DNA of 64,000 bases from Streptomyces venezuelae (GCF_008642295.1 NZ_CP029190.1:3579501-3643500); one strand, 5' to 3'; numbered from the stretch's first letter, positions 25,186 to 34,437 are shown. The notes: generated from the letters alone by a model not told the origin. A program made the numbers and translations.

Positions 25186-25958
25186 TACTCGCCCGGCTTG
25201 ATCAGGTATCCGGCTCCACGGCGGGTGTGGATCATCGGGCTGCGGCCGGGCCCGCTCTCCAGCTTGCGCCGCAAGTAGGAGATGTAGAGCTCGACCACAT
25301 TGGCCTGGCCGCCGAAGTCGTAGGACCAGACCCGGTCGAGGATCTGTGCCTTGCTGAGCACGCGGCGCGGATTGCGCATCAGATAGCGGAGCAGCTCGAA
25401 CTCGGTCGCGGTGAGGTGGATCTCCTGGCCTCCCCGGCTGACCTCGTGGCTGTCCTCGTCCAGTCGCAGATCCCCGACGACCAGGACGGAAGCGCCGCGG
25501 GCGGCCTGGGCGGCCCCGGAGCGGCGGACCAGCCCGCGCAGCCGGGCCACCACCTCTTCCAGGCTGAACGGCTTGGTGACGTAGTCGTCCCCGCCGGCCG
25601 TCAGCCCGGCGATCCGGTCCTCCACCGAGTCCCTGGCGGTCAGGAACAGCACCGGGACCTGCGGGAGCTCCCTGCGGAGCCGCCCGAGGACGGCCAGTCC
25701 GTCCATGTCGGGCAGCATGATGTCGAGGACCACGGCATCCGGCCGGAACTGCCGGGCCGCCCGCACGGCCGCCGCCCCGTCGGCGGCGCTGCGCACCTCG
25801 CAGCCCTCGTAGCGCAGGGCCATGGAGAGAAGCTCGGACAGCGCGGCCTCGTCGTCGACGACAAGGATCCGGCAGGGGCTGCCGTCGGGGCGGACCAGGG
25901 ACCCGGCATGGGGCGTGGAGAGGGACGTGGACGCGGTGGAGGTGGTCGTCGCAGTCAT
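25185..25958 (-). CDS. OmpR-family response regulator
   Basis: 257 residues from ATG 25958 (a start 9 bases further up is possible). The receiver has acidic pocket DDE near 35-37, phosphoacceptor Asp79 (VVLDIMLPDMDG) and the lysine in DYVTKPFSL. The C-terminal winged helix (LTATEFELLRYLMRNPRRVLS, then VVELYISYLRRKL) binds DNA. A 25-residue threonine/serine-rich N-terminal extension precedes the receiver. It is first gene of the operon with kinase, GT2/GtrA and GT39, so likely regulates envelope glycan synthesis, including its own operon. Confidence 0.94.
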   Translation of the reverse strand: MTATTTSTASTSLSTPHAGSLVRPDGSPCRILVVDDEAALSELLSMALRYEGCEVRSAADGAAAVRAARQFRPDAVVLDIMLPDMDGLAVLGRLRRELPQVPVLFLTARDSVEDRIAGLTAGGDDYVTKPFSLEEVVARLRGLVRRSGAAQAARGASVLVVGDLRLDEDSHEVSRGGQEIHLTATEFELLRYLMRNPRRVLSKAQILDRVWSYDFGGQANVVELYISYLRRKLESGPGRSPMIHTRRGAGYLIKPGE

Positions 25959-26026
25959 GGCGACCACGCTCGCCCCCGCCTCTGAGAGCCCTCTTGCCGG
26001 TTCCTGTGAATCCTCTGAGAAACCTG

Positions 26027-26926
26027 TCAGCGGGGCGGGAAGAGCCGGGCGCCGTTGTCGTGGCAGACCGCCCGCAGCCAGTCGTCGCCCAGGCCGAGCC
26101 GCTCCAGGGAGTCCAGCTGGTGCTCGTACGGGTAGGGGATGTTCGGGAAGTCGGTGCCGAGGAGAATCCGGTCGCCCAGTGCGGCGAGCCGGCCGAGGGC
26201 GGCCGGCGGGAAGCCGGCGAGACGCTCGGAGAAGCCGGTGAAGACCATGGTGGTGTCGAGGCGGACCTCGGGGTGGCGCTCGGCGAGGTCGAGGAAGTCC
26301 TCGTACTCCGGCATGCCCATATGGGCGATGATCAGCGGGAGCCGGGGGTGGCGGCCGAGCAGCCGGGCGATCGGCTCGGGCCCGGTGTGCTTGCCCGGCA
26401 CCGGCCCCGATCCGCAGTGGATCACCGTGGGGATCCCGGCCTCGGCGAGCAGTCCCCAGGCCGGCTCCAGCCGGGTGTCGTTCGGGTCGTACCCGCCGAC
26501 CTGGAGGTGTGCCTTGAACACCCGCGCCCCGGCCTCGACGGCCCGCCGGACATATCCCTCCACCCCGTCCTCCGGGAAGAAGGTCGCGGTGTGCAGGCAG
26601 TCCGGGGTCCGGGCGGCGAAATCGGCCGACCAGGAGTTCAGCCAGGCCGCCATGGCGGGCTTGTGCGGGTAGAGCATGGAGGTGAAGGCGAGGACGCCGA
26701 ACTGCCGCAGCAGGGTGACGCGTTCCTCCTCCTCGTGCCGGTAGGTGATGGGCCAGGCCACGCCGGTGAGCGGTCCCACTGCGTCGAAGTAGTCCCAGAC
26801 CTTGTCCAGGACCCGTTCCGGCATGAAGTGGGTGTGCACGTCGACCAGCCCGGGCAGGCCGAGGCGGCCGGTGAACGCCCGGACGGCCGCTGCCGTCCGG
26901 GCCGCCGCCTCAGCGTCCCCGGACAA
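26027..26926 (-). CDS. Amidohydrolase-2 family metal-dependent hydrolase
   Basis: About 299 residues. The metal-binding DVHTHFM motif stands near residue 30; later motifs are VFKAHLQVGGYDPND, VIHCGSGPVPG, LIIAHMGMPEYEDFLDL and LGTDFPNIPYPYE, all typical of TIM-barrel amidohydrolases related to ACMSD/decarboxylases. The substrate is not predictable. No good ATG/GTG exists before the domain; TTG 26926 is the most plausible start. It would overlap the 3' end of the preceding gene by 17 bp and thus be translationally coupled to the small monooxygenase-like gene. Confidence 0.8.
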   Translation of the reverse strand: MSGDAEAAARTAAAVRAFTGRLGLPGLVDVHTHFMPERVLDKVWDYFDAVGPLTGVAWPITYRHEEEERVTLLRQFGVLAFTSMLYPHKPAMAAWLNSWSADFAARTPDCLHTATFFPEDGVEGYVRRAVEAGARVFKAHLQVGGYDPNDTRLEPAWGLLAEAGIPTVIHCGSGPVPGKHTGPEPIARLLGRHPRLPLIIAHMGMPEYEDFLDLAERHPEVRLDTTMVFTGFSERLAGFPPAALGRLAALGDRILLGTDFPNIPYPYEHQLDSLERLGLGDDWLRAVCHDNGARLFPPR

Positions 26927-27248
26927 AGCCGGAACTCCGCTCCACGGTCCCGACGTGCAGGGTGTAGCTCTCGTACCACTCCTTGACGCCCCGGGCCTTG
27001 GCCTCCCGGTGCTCCAGGTTGGTGCGCCAGGCGTCGAGGGCCTCCTGGTCACGGAAGTAGCCGACGGTGATGCTGAGCCCGCCGGGGGTGTGGGCGTTCT
27101 CGTGGCCGAGGTAGCCGGGGATCTCCTTGACCAGGGAGCTCATCCGGGCGGCGGTCTCGGTGTAGCCGCTGCCGCCTTCGGTGCGGACGGAGGTGAACAC
27201 GGCCATCAGATAGGGCGGTTCGAATGCCTGTATGGGCTGGTTGCTCAT
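26910..27248 (-). CDS. Antibiotic-biosynthesis-monooxygenase-like (ABM) small protein
   Basis: 112 residues, ATG 27248. It has the ABM ferredoxin-like pattern: YLMAVFTSVRTEGGSGYTE, then SLVKEIPGYLGHENAHTPGG, ISITVGYF-like strand (LSITVGYFRDQEALDAWRTN) and HREAKARGVKEWYESY. This matches DUF3291/ABM enzymes of about this length; members include haem-degrading and quinone-forming monooxygenases. It is coupled to the amidohydrolase gene, so a small catabolic step is possible. Confidence 0.85.
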   Translation of the reverse strand: MSNQPIQAFEPPYLMAVFTSVRTEGGSGYTETAARMSSLVKEIPGYLGHENAHTPGGLSITVGYFRDQEALDAWRTNLEHREAKARGVKEWYESYTLHVGTVERSSGFVRGR

Positions 27249-27353
27249 GCCCCCACCCTCCGCGGCGGGGGTCGGCCGTGTCCACCGCAAACCACCCGTT
27301 GATCGCAAAGGGATCCAAGATTTGACCTTCACCGCCACCGTCCGGTGCAGTCC

Positions 27354-28241
27354 TCAGAACAGCCCTTCCTGCTCGGCGTGTTCCTCCCCGGCGAGGCCGG
27401 TCACCGGCACGGTGGTGACCGCATCCGGCCCGGCGGCGGCCAGCACCCATCCGGCCAGCAGCCGGGCGTCCATGACCAGCCCGTCGGCGAAGTGCAGATC
27501 CGGTCCCGCCGCGCCCACCAGCAGCCCCGCGACGGTGCCTCCCGCCGTCATCCGATCGGGCTGCCGGTCCGGTCGGGGCAGCCCGGCCAGCCCGAACACC
27601 CCGGCATGGTCGACGATCCCGCAGGGCAGCCGCTCCAGGGTCTCCGGCCAGCCGGCCAGGGCAGCCGCCCGCTCGTGCAGCCCGGCCACCTCCCCGGCCC
27701 GCCCGGCGGCGTCCGGCAGCCGGTCCCGGACGGTCCGCTTGCGCGCGTAGGCGATCCGGTCGGGCACCTTGAGGGCGGCCCGCAGCAGCTCCTCGGTCCG
27801 CCGGGCAGCCATCAGCGGCCCCCGCCCGAGCCAGGTCCAGGTCACCGCGCCCTGCTCCAGCAGCCGGGCCGGACCCCGCTCCTCGGCCGTGATCCCGACC
27901 TTGATCAGACCCGGCCCGAACCAGGCGAGGTAGACGCGGTAGGGGCGGGGGTCGTCGGCCCGGGTGTCGGCGGCCACCGAGAAGGAGCGGTCCAGCCGGG
28001 CACAGTCGGCGCACTGCGCACCTGCGGATCGGGACGGAATCACGGCGGCCGTGGGACACGGGGTCCGCCGCCCGCCCCGCCACACCCCGAGGCAGGTGCG
28101 CTGCCCCGTTCCGGTGAAGGCGAGCCGCTGCCCGTACGCGAGGAGGCTGGTCCGCTCGCCGCGCTGCTCGGCGTACCAGCCGATCCCGGGCCGGCCCTCG
28201 CTCCAACGCGGCCCGGTGCAGCGCCAGATCACGGAGGTCAC
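27354..28241 (-). CDS. DUF2797 protein
   Basis: 295 residues. Cysteines at CTGPRW (residue 8), GQRTCLGVW, RRTPCP and CADCARLD form a likely zinc site, followed by YRVYLAWFGPGLIKVGITAEER, which resembles a GIY-YIG-like strand pattern noted in DUF2797. Function is unknown; nucleic-acid binding is plausible. Start GTG 28241 overlaps the AsnC stop by 4 bp, so it is co-translated with that regulator. Confidence 0.85.
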   Translation of the reverse strand: MTSVIWRCTGPRWSEGRPGIGWYAEQRGERTSLLAYGQRLAFTGTGQRTCLGVWRGGRRTPCPTAAVIPSRSAGAQCADCARLDRSFSVAADTRADDPRPYRVYLAWFGPGLIKVGITAEERGPARLLEQGAVTWTWLGRGPLMAARRTEELLRAALKVPDRIAYARKRTVRDRLPDAAGRAGEVAGLHERAAALAGWPETLERLPCGIVDHAGVFGLAGLPRPDRQPDRMTAGGTVAGLLVGAAGPDLHFADGLVMDARLLAGWVLAAAGPDAVTTVPVTGLAGEEHAEQEGLF

Positions 28242-28672
28242 AGGGGCAGCGGGCGCTCGAACAAGGTCTCCAGGGCCACGGTCGCCTGGGTTCCGCTCAC
28301 CCCTTCGATGGCATAGAGCCGGCGCAGCACGTCCTGGAGCTGCCCGGTGGTGGCGGTGCGCACCTTCACCAGCACGGAGGCACTGCCGGCGATGATGTGC
28401 GCCTCCTGGATCTCGTCGATGGCCGCGAACTGCCCGCCGGAGTCACCCATCCAGGCGTTCGAGTCGACCATCACGAAGGCGAGCACCCCGCTGCCGACGG
28501 CCGCCGGATCCACATCGACGGTGGTACGGCGGATGACCCCGCGCTCACGCAGCTTGCGGACCCGCTCGTGCGCGGCACCGGCCGACAGCCCCACGGCCGC
28601 GCCGAGGGCGGCGTACGACTGTCCGGCGTCCTGCTGCAGCCGCACGACGATCGCCCGGTCGATGCCATCCAT
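28238..28672 (-). CDS. Lrp/AsnC-family transcriptional regulator
   Basis: 144 residues, ATG 28672 with GGAGGAGAACC upstream. The N-terminal HTH is IDRAIVVRLQQDAGQSYAALG ... LSAGAAHERVRKLRERGVI. The C-terminal RAM (ligand) domain has AHIIAGSASVLVKVRTATTGQL and GVSGTQATVALETLFERPL. It probably senses an amino acid or related metabolite. It is divergent from the gluconolactonase-like gene (91 bp between starts) and overlaps DUF2797, so those are likely targets. Confidence 0.92.
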   Translation of the reverse strand: MDGIDRAIVVRLQQDAGQSYAALGAAVGLSAGAAHERVRKLRERGVIRRTTVDVDPAAVGSGVLAFVMVDSNAWMGDSGGQFAAIDEIQEAHIIAGSASVLVKVRTATTGQLQDVLRRLYAIEGVSGTQATVALETLFERPLPL

Positions 28673-28763
28673 GGTTCTCCTCCGCTGGACCCTTGTCAGG
28701 ACCGTACCGCATCCGGCAATCTCGGTCACGACCGAACATCATTCAGAACATCAGGAGCTCTGC

Positions 28764-29693
28764 ATGACGACATCCTCCATAGTCGACCCTGATCTGTACG
28801 AGATCCTGGACGACCGCTTCCTGACCGGCCGCTGCGCCAACGGCGACATGCGGCTGGAGCGCCTCCACGACGACTGCCGCTGGGCGGAGGGCCCGCTCTG
28901 GCTCCCCGCCTGGCGCCAACTGGTGTGGAGCGACATCCCCAACGACCGGCTGCTGCGCTGGGACGAACCGACCGGCACCGTCGGGCCGTTCCGGTCCCCG
29001 GCCGGCCACCCGAACGGCAACACCCTCGACCGGCAGGGCCGGCTGATCACCTGCGAACAGGGCAACCGCCGGGTCACCCGCACCGAACCGGACGGCACCG
29101 TGACCGCCCTCGCCACGCACTACGGAACGAAGCGGCTGAACAGCCCCAACGACGCGGTGGTCCGCTCCGACGGCTCGGTCTGGTTCTCCGACCCGGACTT
29201 CGGCATCACCAGCGACTACGAGGGCCACCGGGCGGAGAGCGAGATCGGCGCCTGCAACGTCTACCGGACCGACCCCTCGACCGGCGAGGTCCACCTCGCC
29301 GCGGACGGCTTCGCCGGCCCGAACGGCCTGGTCTTCTCCCCGGACGAACGCCACTTGTACGTGTCCGACACCCGGGCGGGCCACATCCGGGTCTTCGAGG
29401 TCCGCGAGAACGGCACCCTCTCCGACGGCAAGGTCTTCACCGAGGCCCCCGCAGACCGCACAGGGGCCCGGTTCGACAACATCCGCTTCGACGACGCGGG
29501 CCGGCTGTGGGTCGCCGCCATGGAGGACGGGGTGCACTGCTACGCCCCGGACGGCGACCTCATCGGCCGGATCCGCATCCCGGAACCGGTCTCGAACATC
29601 GCCTTCGGCGGCCCGAAGAACAACCGCATGTTCATCACGGCCACCACATCGCTCTATTCCCTGGTGCTGTCGGTGACCGGCCTGCCCCGGTAG
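28764..29693 (+). CDS. SMP-30/gluconolactonase-family lactonase
   Basis: 309 residues, ATG 28764 with CAGGAG upstream. A six-bladed propeller with metal-ligand motifs: WAEGPLWLP (Glu), LNSPNDAVVRSDGSVWFSDP (Asn and Asp), and FAGPNGLVFSPDERHLYVSDT. Members hydrolyse sugar lactones such as gluconolactone. There is no signal peptide, so it is cytoplasmic. It is probably controlled by the divergent AsnC regulator. Confidence 0.9.
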   Translation: MTTSSIVDPDLYEILDDRFLTGRCANGDMRLERLHDDCRWAEGPLWLPAWRQLVWSDIPNDRLLRWDEPTGTVGPFRSPAGHPNGNTLDRQGRLITCEQGNRRVTRTEPDGTVTALATHYGTKRLNSPNDAVVRSDGSVWFSDPDFGITSDYEGHRAESEIGACNVYRTDPSTGEVHLAADGFAGPNGLVFSPDERHLYVSDTRAGHIRVFEVRENGTLSDGKVFTEAPADRTGARFDNIRFDDAGRLWVAAMEDGVHCYAPDGDLIGRIRIPEPVSNIAFGGPKNNRMFITATTSLYSLVLSVTGLPR

Positions 29694-29888
29694 CCGGGGC
29701 GGCAACAACTGCACGGCTCAGCTTCCTGCAGTGCAACAACATGACGGTGGTGGCTGCGCCGCGACCGAGAGAGAGTCGATCACGCGGCGGCCGGCGCAGA
29801 GGCCTACGGCGCCGGGACGGTGAGCGAAGAGCCGCCACTGCGTCCGTCCGCGTATTCAGCAGTGCATCGACCAACACGGGGAGTACTC

Positions 29889-30263
29889 ATGTCCATCGGC
29901 AAAACTGCAACCAGGATCCTGGTGGGCGGCGCAGCCGTACTCGCACTGTCCGGGGCCGGACAGGCATTCGCCGGCGCCGGGGAAAACCTGGACTCGACGG
30001 GCATAGGCACAAAGGCCTGGAGCCACGGCACCAACGGCCAGGTCGCCATCAAGGACACCGCAAGCGACGGCTACTCCGTCTTCACCCTGTACGACCGCCG
30101 TAACAACACCGGCCTGCGCCTCAACAACTCCAACGGCAACGGCACCACCGTCCGCAGCGGCATGGACGAGTCGAACTATGTCCGCAAGGTGACTGCGTGC
30201 GTCGACCTCTGGCTCACCCCGGACACCTGCGGCAATGACGACCGGCCCGGTGACGGCTTCTAG
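29889..30263 (+). CDS. Small secreted protein next to an ABC exporter
   Basis: 124 residues, ATG 29889. The signal peptide is about 1-28 (MSIGKTATRILVGGAAVLAL, cleavage near AFA). The mature ~95 residues are rich in Asn, Gly, Thr and Asp (TLYDRRNNTGLRLNNSNGNG) with two cysteines, C104 and C114, likely forming one disulfide. The repeated strand-like pattern suggests a small beta-fold. I do not recognise a family. An ABC ATPase and an FtsX-like permease follow on the same strand 90 bp downstream. This resembles bacteriocin/secreted-peptide plus dedicated ABC gene sets, but function is inferred only from arrangement. Confidence 0.75.
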   Translation: MSIGKTATRILVGGAAVLALSGAGQAFAGAGENLDSTGIGTKAWSHGTNGQVAIKDTASDGYSVFTLYDRRNNTGLRLNNSNGNGTTVRSGMDESNYVRKVTACVDLWLTPDTCGNDDRPGDGF

Positions 30264-30352
30264 AACGCAGTGATGCGGTGGGGCGGCGCGCAGAACGCCC
30301 CACCGCATCTGCGTTCCCGGACACCTACAACACAGTGAGGACAACCACCTCT

Positions 30353-31060
30353 ATGCGGGCAGCACAGGACACCGCCGCAGACACGCGGACGGTACTGGAG
30401 GTCACCGGGCTCGGTCATCGGATCGGCGGACGAACGCTGTTCGACGGCCTCCACCTGTCCTTGTGCGCAGGCGAATCGATCGCCGTGACCGGGCCGTCCG
30501 GATCCGGGAAGAGCACCCTCCTGTCCTGCGTGCTGGGCCTCATCGCCCCGGACAAGGGAACGATCACCGTCACCGGCACCGAGACCACTCGCCTCCGCAC
30601 CTCCCAGCGTGCCCGACTGCGCGCCCAGTCGATCGGCATGGTCTTCCAGTTCGGTGAACTCCTCCCGGAACTCAGCCCGCTGGACAACGTCGTCCTCGCC
30701 GCCCTCCTCGCCCGCCGCAGCCGGCATGACGTGCGAGACCGCGCGCAGCGCCTGCTCGATGACCTCGGCGTGCCACGGGCGGCGACCAGCCAGGAACTCT
30801 CCGGCGGAGAACGGCAGCGCACAGCGGTGGCCCGCGCCCTGATCAATGAGCCGGCCCTCCTGCTGGCCGACGAGCCGACCGGCGCCCTGGACACCGAAAC
30901 CCGGGACAGGACCGCCCAATTGCTGTTCGACCTGCCGCGGCAGTACTCCTGCGGACTCCTCCTGGTCACTCACGACCCGGGCATCGCCGCCCGCGCGGAC
31001 CGCACCCTGCACCTCACCGCCGGCACCCTCGAACCGGCCATCGCGGGAGAGGCACGCTGA
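30353..31060 (+). CDS. ABC transporter ATP-binding protein (MacB/LolD type)
   Basis: 235 residues, ATG 30353. Walker A is GPSGSGKST near 47-55, the Q-loop is VFQFGELLPELSPLDNV, the signature is LSGGERQRTAVARAL, Walker B is ALLLADEPTGALD, and the H-loop is VTHD. It has the spacing of the LolD/MacB/BceA class that pairs with FtsX-like permeases. Its stop overlaps the permease start (TGATG). The pair probably exports or senses a peptide or lipid rather than importing a nutrient. Confidence 0.95.
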   Translation: MRAAQDTAADTRTVLEVTGLGHRIGGRTLFDGLHLSLCAGESIAVTGPSGSGKSTLLSCVLGLIAPDKGTITVTGTETTRLRTSQRARLRAQSIGMVFQFGELLPELSPLDNVVLAALLARRSRHDVRDRAQRLLDDLGVPRAATSQELSGGERQRTAVARALINEPALLLADEPTGALDTETRDRTAQLLFDLPRQYSCGLLLVTHDPGIAARADRTLHLTAGTLEPAIAGEAR

Positions 31061-33300
31061 TGGCCACCACCACGAGAGGACTGGTGCGTCAGCTCCTCAC
31101 CGTCGGACGCACCGCCGGCCGGAAGGCGGAAGCCGGCGGTACCCGCTTCGTCGCCCTCCTCCTCGCCACCCTGGTCCTCACCCTCGCCATGGGCAGCCTG
31201 GTCGCGGTCCACGCCGTGTACACGGGCAAGGAACAACAGCGCACCGCCAGAACCCCCGTCGTGACGGCACGCGAAGGCCATCCCGGTTCCACCGCGTGGC
31301 TTGTGGGATCCGACGCGCTCGACGGCGAACGGCGCTTCAGCGTCGTGTACCTGGCGCCGCTCCAGGGCGACGCGCCGCTGCCGCCCGGAGTGGAGCGCTG
31401 GCCCGCCCCCGGCGAGGCAGTCCTGTCACCGGCCCTCAGGAAGGCCGGCGCGGACGAGGACATCGACAACCGATACGGCAAGCTCGCCGGCACCATCCAG
31501 GCATCCGGCCTGGACGAGCCCACCGAATGGCTCGCCTACGTCCGGCCGCGCGGCGGCCTCAGTGCGGAGCTGCCGAGCGAGGTCATCACCGGCTTCGGCC
31601 CTGCCGACGGCGAGATCATGCCCGGCCTTGAACCCGGCTCGGGACGACAGGACGACAAGGCCGAATGGATGTTCCAGGCTGCTGTGGCCGGCATGCTCCT
31701 CCTGCCGGGCCTCGTCCTCCTCCTCGTCGCCGCACGCACCGGCGCCCACGCCCGCGACCGCAGGACCGCCCTGGTCTCCGCACTCGGGGGACGGCGCAGG
31801 GACCGAGCCCTCATCGCCCTCGGCGAAGCAGGCCACCCGGTGCTCATCGGTGCACTCCTCGGCGCCGCAGCCGTCACCACGACCCTGCTGCACGACACCC
31901 ACATCCCCTACACCGACTACATCCTGTCGTCCGCGCACCTGATCGAACACGGCCGGCTGATCACTCTGACCCCCGTCATGGCGCTGCTGACCGTCCTTGC
32001 GGTAGTCGTCACCGCAGACCTCGCACCACGCCGGAGCGCCCACGGAACGCGCCCCCACAGCGAGGCCCCCTCCGTCTGGCTGCCCCGCATCGCCGCACTG
32101 TTCCCCGTCATGTTCCTCATAGCGCTGTACGGCCCCGGCTTCGCCGGGCAGGGCTCCCCTTGGCGCATCCCCATCGGATGGGCAGGAATCGCCGCCACGA
32201 CCCTCACCCTGCCCGCCGCCGTCGCAACCGTCACGGCAGCCGGCGGACGGATCCTCACCCGCCGGGGGCAGGCCCACGGGCTGCCCGGCACCCTCGTCGC
32301 TGGACGCCGCACCGCAACCCACCCCGGTGCCACCGCCCGGGTGGTCACCGGTGTCACGGTGGCCCTCATCATCCTGATGCAGGCGGTCGCCTGGCAGGGC
32401 CTGTTCGGCTCACAGAGCGCCGGGGCACGGCACACCCTCGACCGCATCGGCCGCAGCGCCCTCACGGTCGGCGCCAAAGGAGACGTGACCACCGCGGAAA
32501 TGACCGCCTTCCTGGACCGCCTGCCGAACGCCGAAGCCGTCCTGCTCGTCCCGCCGGCCGACGGCGCCGACATGCCCATGACCCTGTACGCCGGCTGCCC
32601 CGCCCTCGCCGCCCTGCGGCTTCCCTGCCCCGCCGGCACAAGCCGCATCACCGGAGTACCCGAGGACCCCCGGCTGCAAGAACTGATCCGATGGACCCCG
32701 CACGGCGAACTGATCCTGGACATCCACCGCACCGACACCCACGGCATCGCACAGCGCGCCGCGTCCCCCGAAGCGAACTTCCCCCTCGTCATCCTGCACC
32801 GCGACGGAAACGACGTCTCCACCGCGGCCGTGAAGAAGCTGTCCTACGAGGTGTTCCCCCGCGGTGCACAAGTCCGCACTCCGGGCGAGGAGCAGCTGAC
32901 CGCCGGAATCCCCAACCGGGACCAGGGGCGGTGGAGCACCCTCCTCGGCGTGACCGGCATCGCCGTGCTCGCCGTGACCGCCGGCCTCAGCGCCATGGCG
33001 GAATTCCTGCGCCACGGACGTGCGCTCGCTCCCCTCTCCGTCCTCACCGGCGGCCTGCGCGTCTTCCATGCGAGCGCGGCGTGGTCCGTCCTCACCCCAC
33101 TGGCCCTGGCAGGTCTTGTCGGAAGCGTTGTCGCGGCCGGCCTGGCAGCCCCGGTCACCGCGTACGGAGAGTCCTACATCACGCGTGAACTGCTCTGGTC
33201 GGCGGCGGGGATCGTCCTGGTGGTCAGCGTCCTCATGTGGCTGTGGGCAGCCACTGTCGCTGCCCGGCAGGCCCGCGCCTGGCATCCGCGCGGTGACTGA
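31060..33300 (+). CDS. FtsX-like permease of ABC exporter
   Basis: 746 residues with about ten membrane helices. The first is near 30-52 (FVALLLATLVLTLAMGSLVA), a large extracytoplasmic domain follows to about 205, then a first FtsX block (205-325), a central helix group (340-450), a second external domain (about 455-620), and a C-terminal FtsX block (625-735). Two external domains and duplicated FtsX blocks are the arrangement of antimicrobial-peptide and bacteriocin-associated permeases. It is coupled to the ATPase (1-bp overlap). Confidence 0.88.
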   Translation: MATTTRGLVRQLLTVGRTAGRKAEAGGTRFVALLLATLVLTLAMGSLVAVHAVYTGKEQQRTARTPVVTAREGHPGSTAWLVGSDALDGERRFSVVYLAPLQGDAPLPPGVERWPAPGEAVLSPALRKAGADEDIDNRYGKLAGTIQASGLDEPTEWLAYVRPRGGLSAELPSEVITGFGPADGEIMPGLEPGSGRQDDKAEWMFQAAVAGMLLLPGLVLLLVAARTGAHARDRRTALVSALGGRRRDRALIALGEAGHPVLIGALLGAAAVTTTLLHDTHIPYTDYILSSAHLIEHGRLITLTPVMALLTVLAVVVTADLAPRRSAHGTRPHSEAPSVWLPRIAALFPVMFLIALYGPGFAGQGSPWRIPIGWAGIAATTLTLPAAVATVTAAGGRILTRRGQAHGLPGTLVAGRRTATHPGATARVVTGVTVALIILMQAVAWQGLFGSQSAGARHTLDRIGRSALTVGAKGDVTTAEMTAFLDRLPNAEAVLLVPPADGADMPMTLYAGCPALAALRLPCPAGTSRITGVPEDPRLQELIRWTPHGELILDIHRTDTHGIAQRAASPEANFPLVILHRDGNDVSTAAVKKLSYEVFPRGAQVRTPGEEQLTAGIPNRDQGRWSTLLGVTGIAVLAVTAGLSAMAEFLRHGRALAPLSVLTGGLRVFHASAAWSVLTPLALAGLVGSVVAAGLAAPVTAYGESYITRELLWSAAGIVLVVSVLMWLWAATVAARQARAWHPRGD

Positions 33301-33402
33301 CGCCGGGCCTCGTCCAGCCGCCGCACCCGCCAACGGGCCTCGTAGGATCTTGTGTTGGGCACGCCGGCATCCGATCGGCGATGCCGTGCCGACGGGGTGG
33401 GA

Positions 33403-34380
33403 ATGACGCGGGTTCAGCACACGCATGGTCTGGAGGAGTTGTGCGAGGCGGGCAGCGAGGTCTACGCAGCGGCGCTGCGTCGGGGCCGTGTCCGACGGGA
33501 GGAAGCGGCCCGGGTGCCTTGTCTGATCGATCTGGGGTTGCTGCACCCCGATCCGCAGGCGATGGAGTGGTTGCGGCCGACGGATCCCGCTGTCGCGCTG
33601 CACGTGGCGCTCAGGGACATCGATGCGGAGATCCATGCGCAGCGATTGCGGGAGGCGAAGGTCGCCCGGTCGCTGGAGCAGTTCCAGGCACTCGGGGACA
33701 CGTCGCCGGCCGTTGATGCGGGCGGGATCGTGGTGCTGGAGGGGGTCGCCCGGATCAATGCGGCGATCGAGAGGGCAACCCACGCGTGTGAGCGGGAATT
33801 GCTGTGCATCGAACCCAGGACCCGCTGCGAGTCCATCCTCGAGGAGGCGCTGCCGCGACATCTGCGACTGCGGGAGCGCGGGGTGCACACCCGCAGCGTG
33901 TACGGCAGGGCGTCGCTGCACAACCCGGCGCTGCGCGCCTTCATGGCGGCGCTGGGAGACGCGTTCGAGGTGCGCAGTGTGGGCGACGTACCGCAGCGGA
34001 TGATCATCATGGACAGCACGGTCGCCTTCGTGCCGGCGAGCCCCGACCGTCGTGTTGCGCTCGAACTGCGGCATCCCGCGCTGGTCGACTACCTGATCTC
34101 CGTCTTCGAACGCTTCTGGCACCAGGCCCTGCCCTTCGAGGCCTCGGCCCCCGCCCTCCCCGGGCCCAAGGGCGTCTCGGAGCGCCAGTTCGCGATCGCG
34201 CGGCTGCTGGCGGAGGGGCATGCGGACAAGATCGTGGCCCAGCGTCTGGGAATCAGCGTGCGGACGTGCCGCAAGCACATCGCGCACCTCGCCGAACTGC
34301 TCGGCAGCGCGAACCGCGTGCAGCTCGGGGTGCTCATTGCCCGGTCGGGGTTGCTCGCCGCACCGCCGGATCCGCACTGA
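33403..34380 (+). CDS. LuxR-type regulator with N-terminal TrmB-like/sensor region
   Basis: 325 residues, ATG 33403 with GGGGTGGGA upstream. The C-terminal HTH (about 262-320) is SERQFAIARLLAEGHADKIVAQRL, then ISVRTCRKHIAHLAELLGSANRVQLG, a LuxR/NarL-type domain. The N-terminal part (LEELCEAGSEVYAAALRRGRV) lacks a receiver Asp, so this is not a response regulator. The middle region (RELLCIEPRTR, LRERGVHTRSVYGR) matches phospholipase-D-like TrmB-C ligand domains of orphan Streptomyces LuxR regulators. It lies 102 bp after the permease with no terminator between, so it may control the exporter operon. Confidence 0.85.
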   Translation: MTRVQHTHGLEELCEAGSEVYAAALRRGRVRREEAARVPCLIDLGLLHPDPQAMEWLRPTDPAVALHVALRDIDAEIHAQRLREAKVARSLEQFQALGDTSPAVDAGGIVVLEGVARINAAIERATHACERELLCIEPRTRCESILEEALPRHLRLRERGVHTRSVYGRASLHNPALRAFMAALGDAFEVRSVGDVPQRMIIMDSTVAFVPASPDRRVALELRHPALVDYLISVFERFWHQALPFEASAPALPGPKGVSERQFAIARLLAEGHADKIVAQRLGISVRTCRKHIAHLAELLGSANRVQLGVLIARSGLLAAPPDPH

Positions 34381-34437
34381 CCACAGCCGGGCAGGGGCGG
34401 CGTCAGGGGCGCGCCCTCACCCATTTCACAAAAGCTA

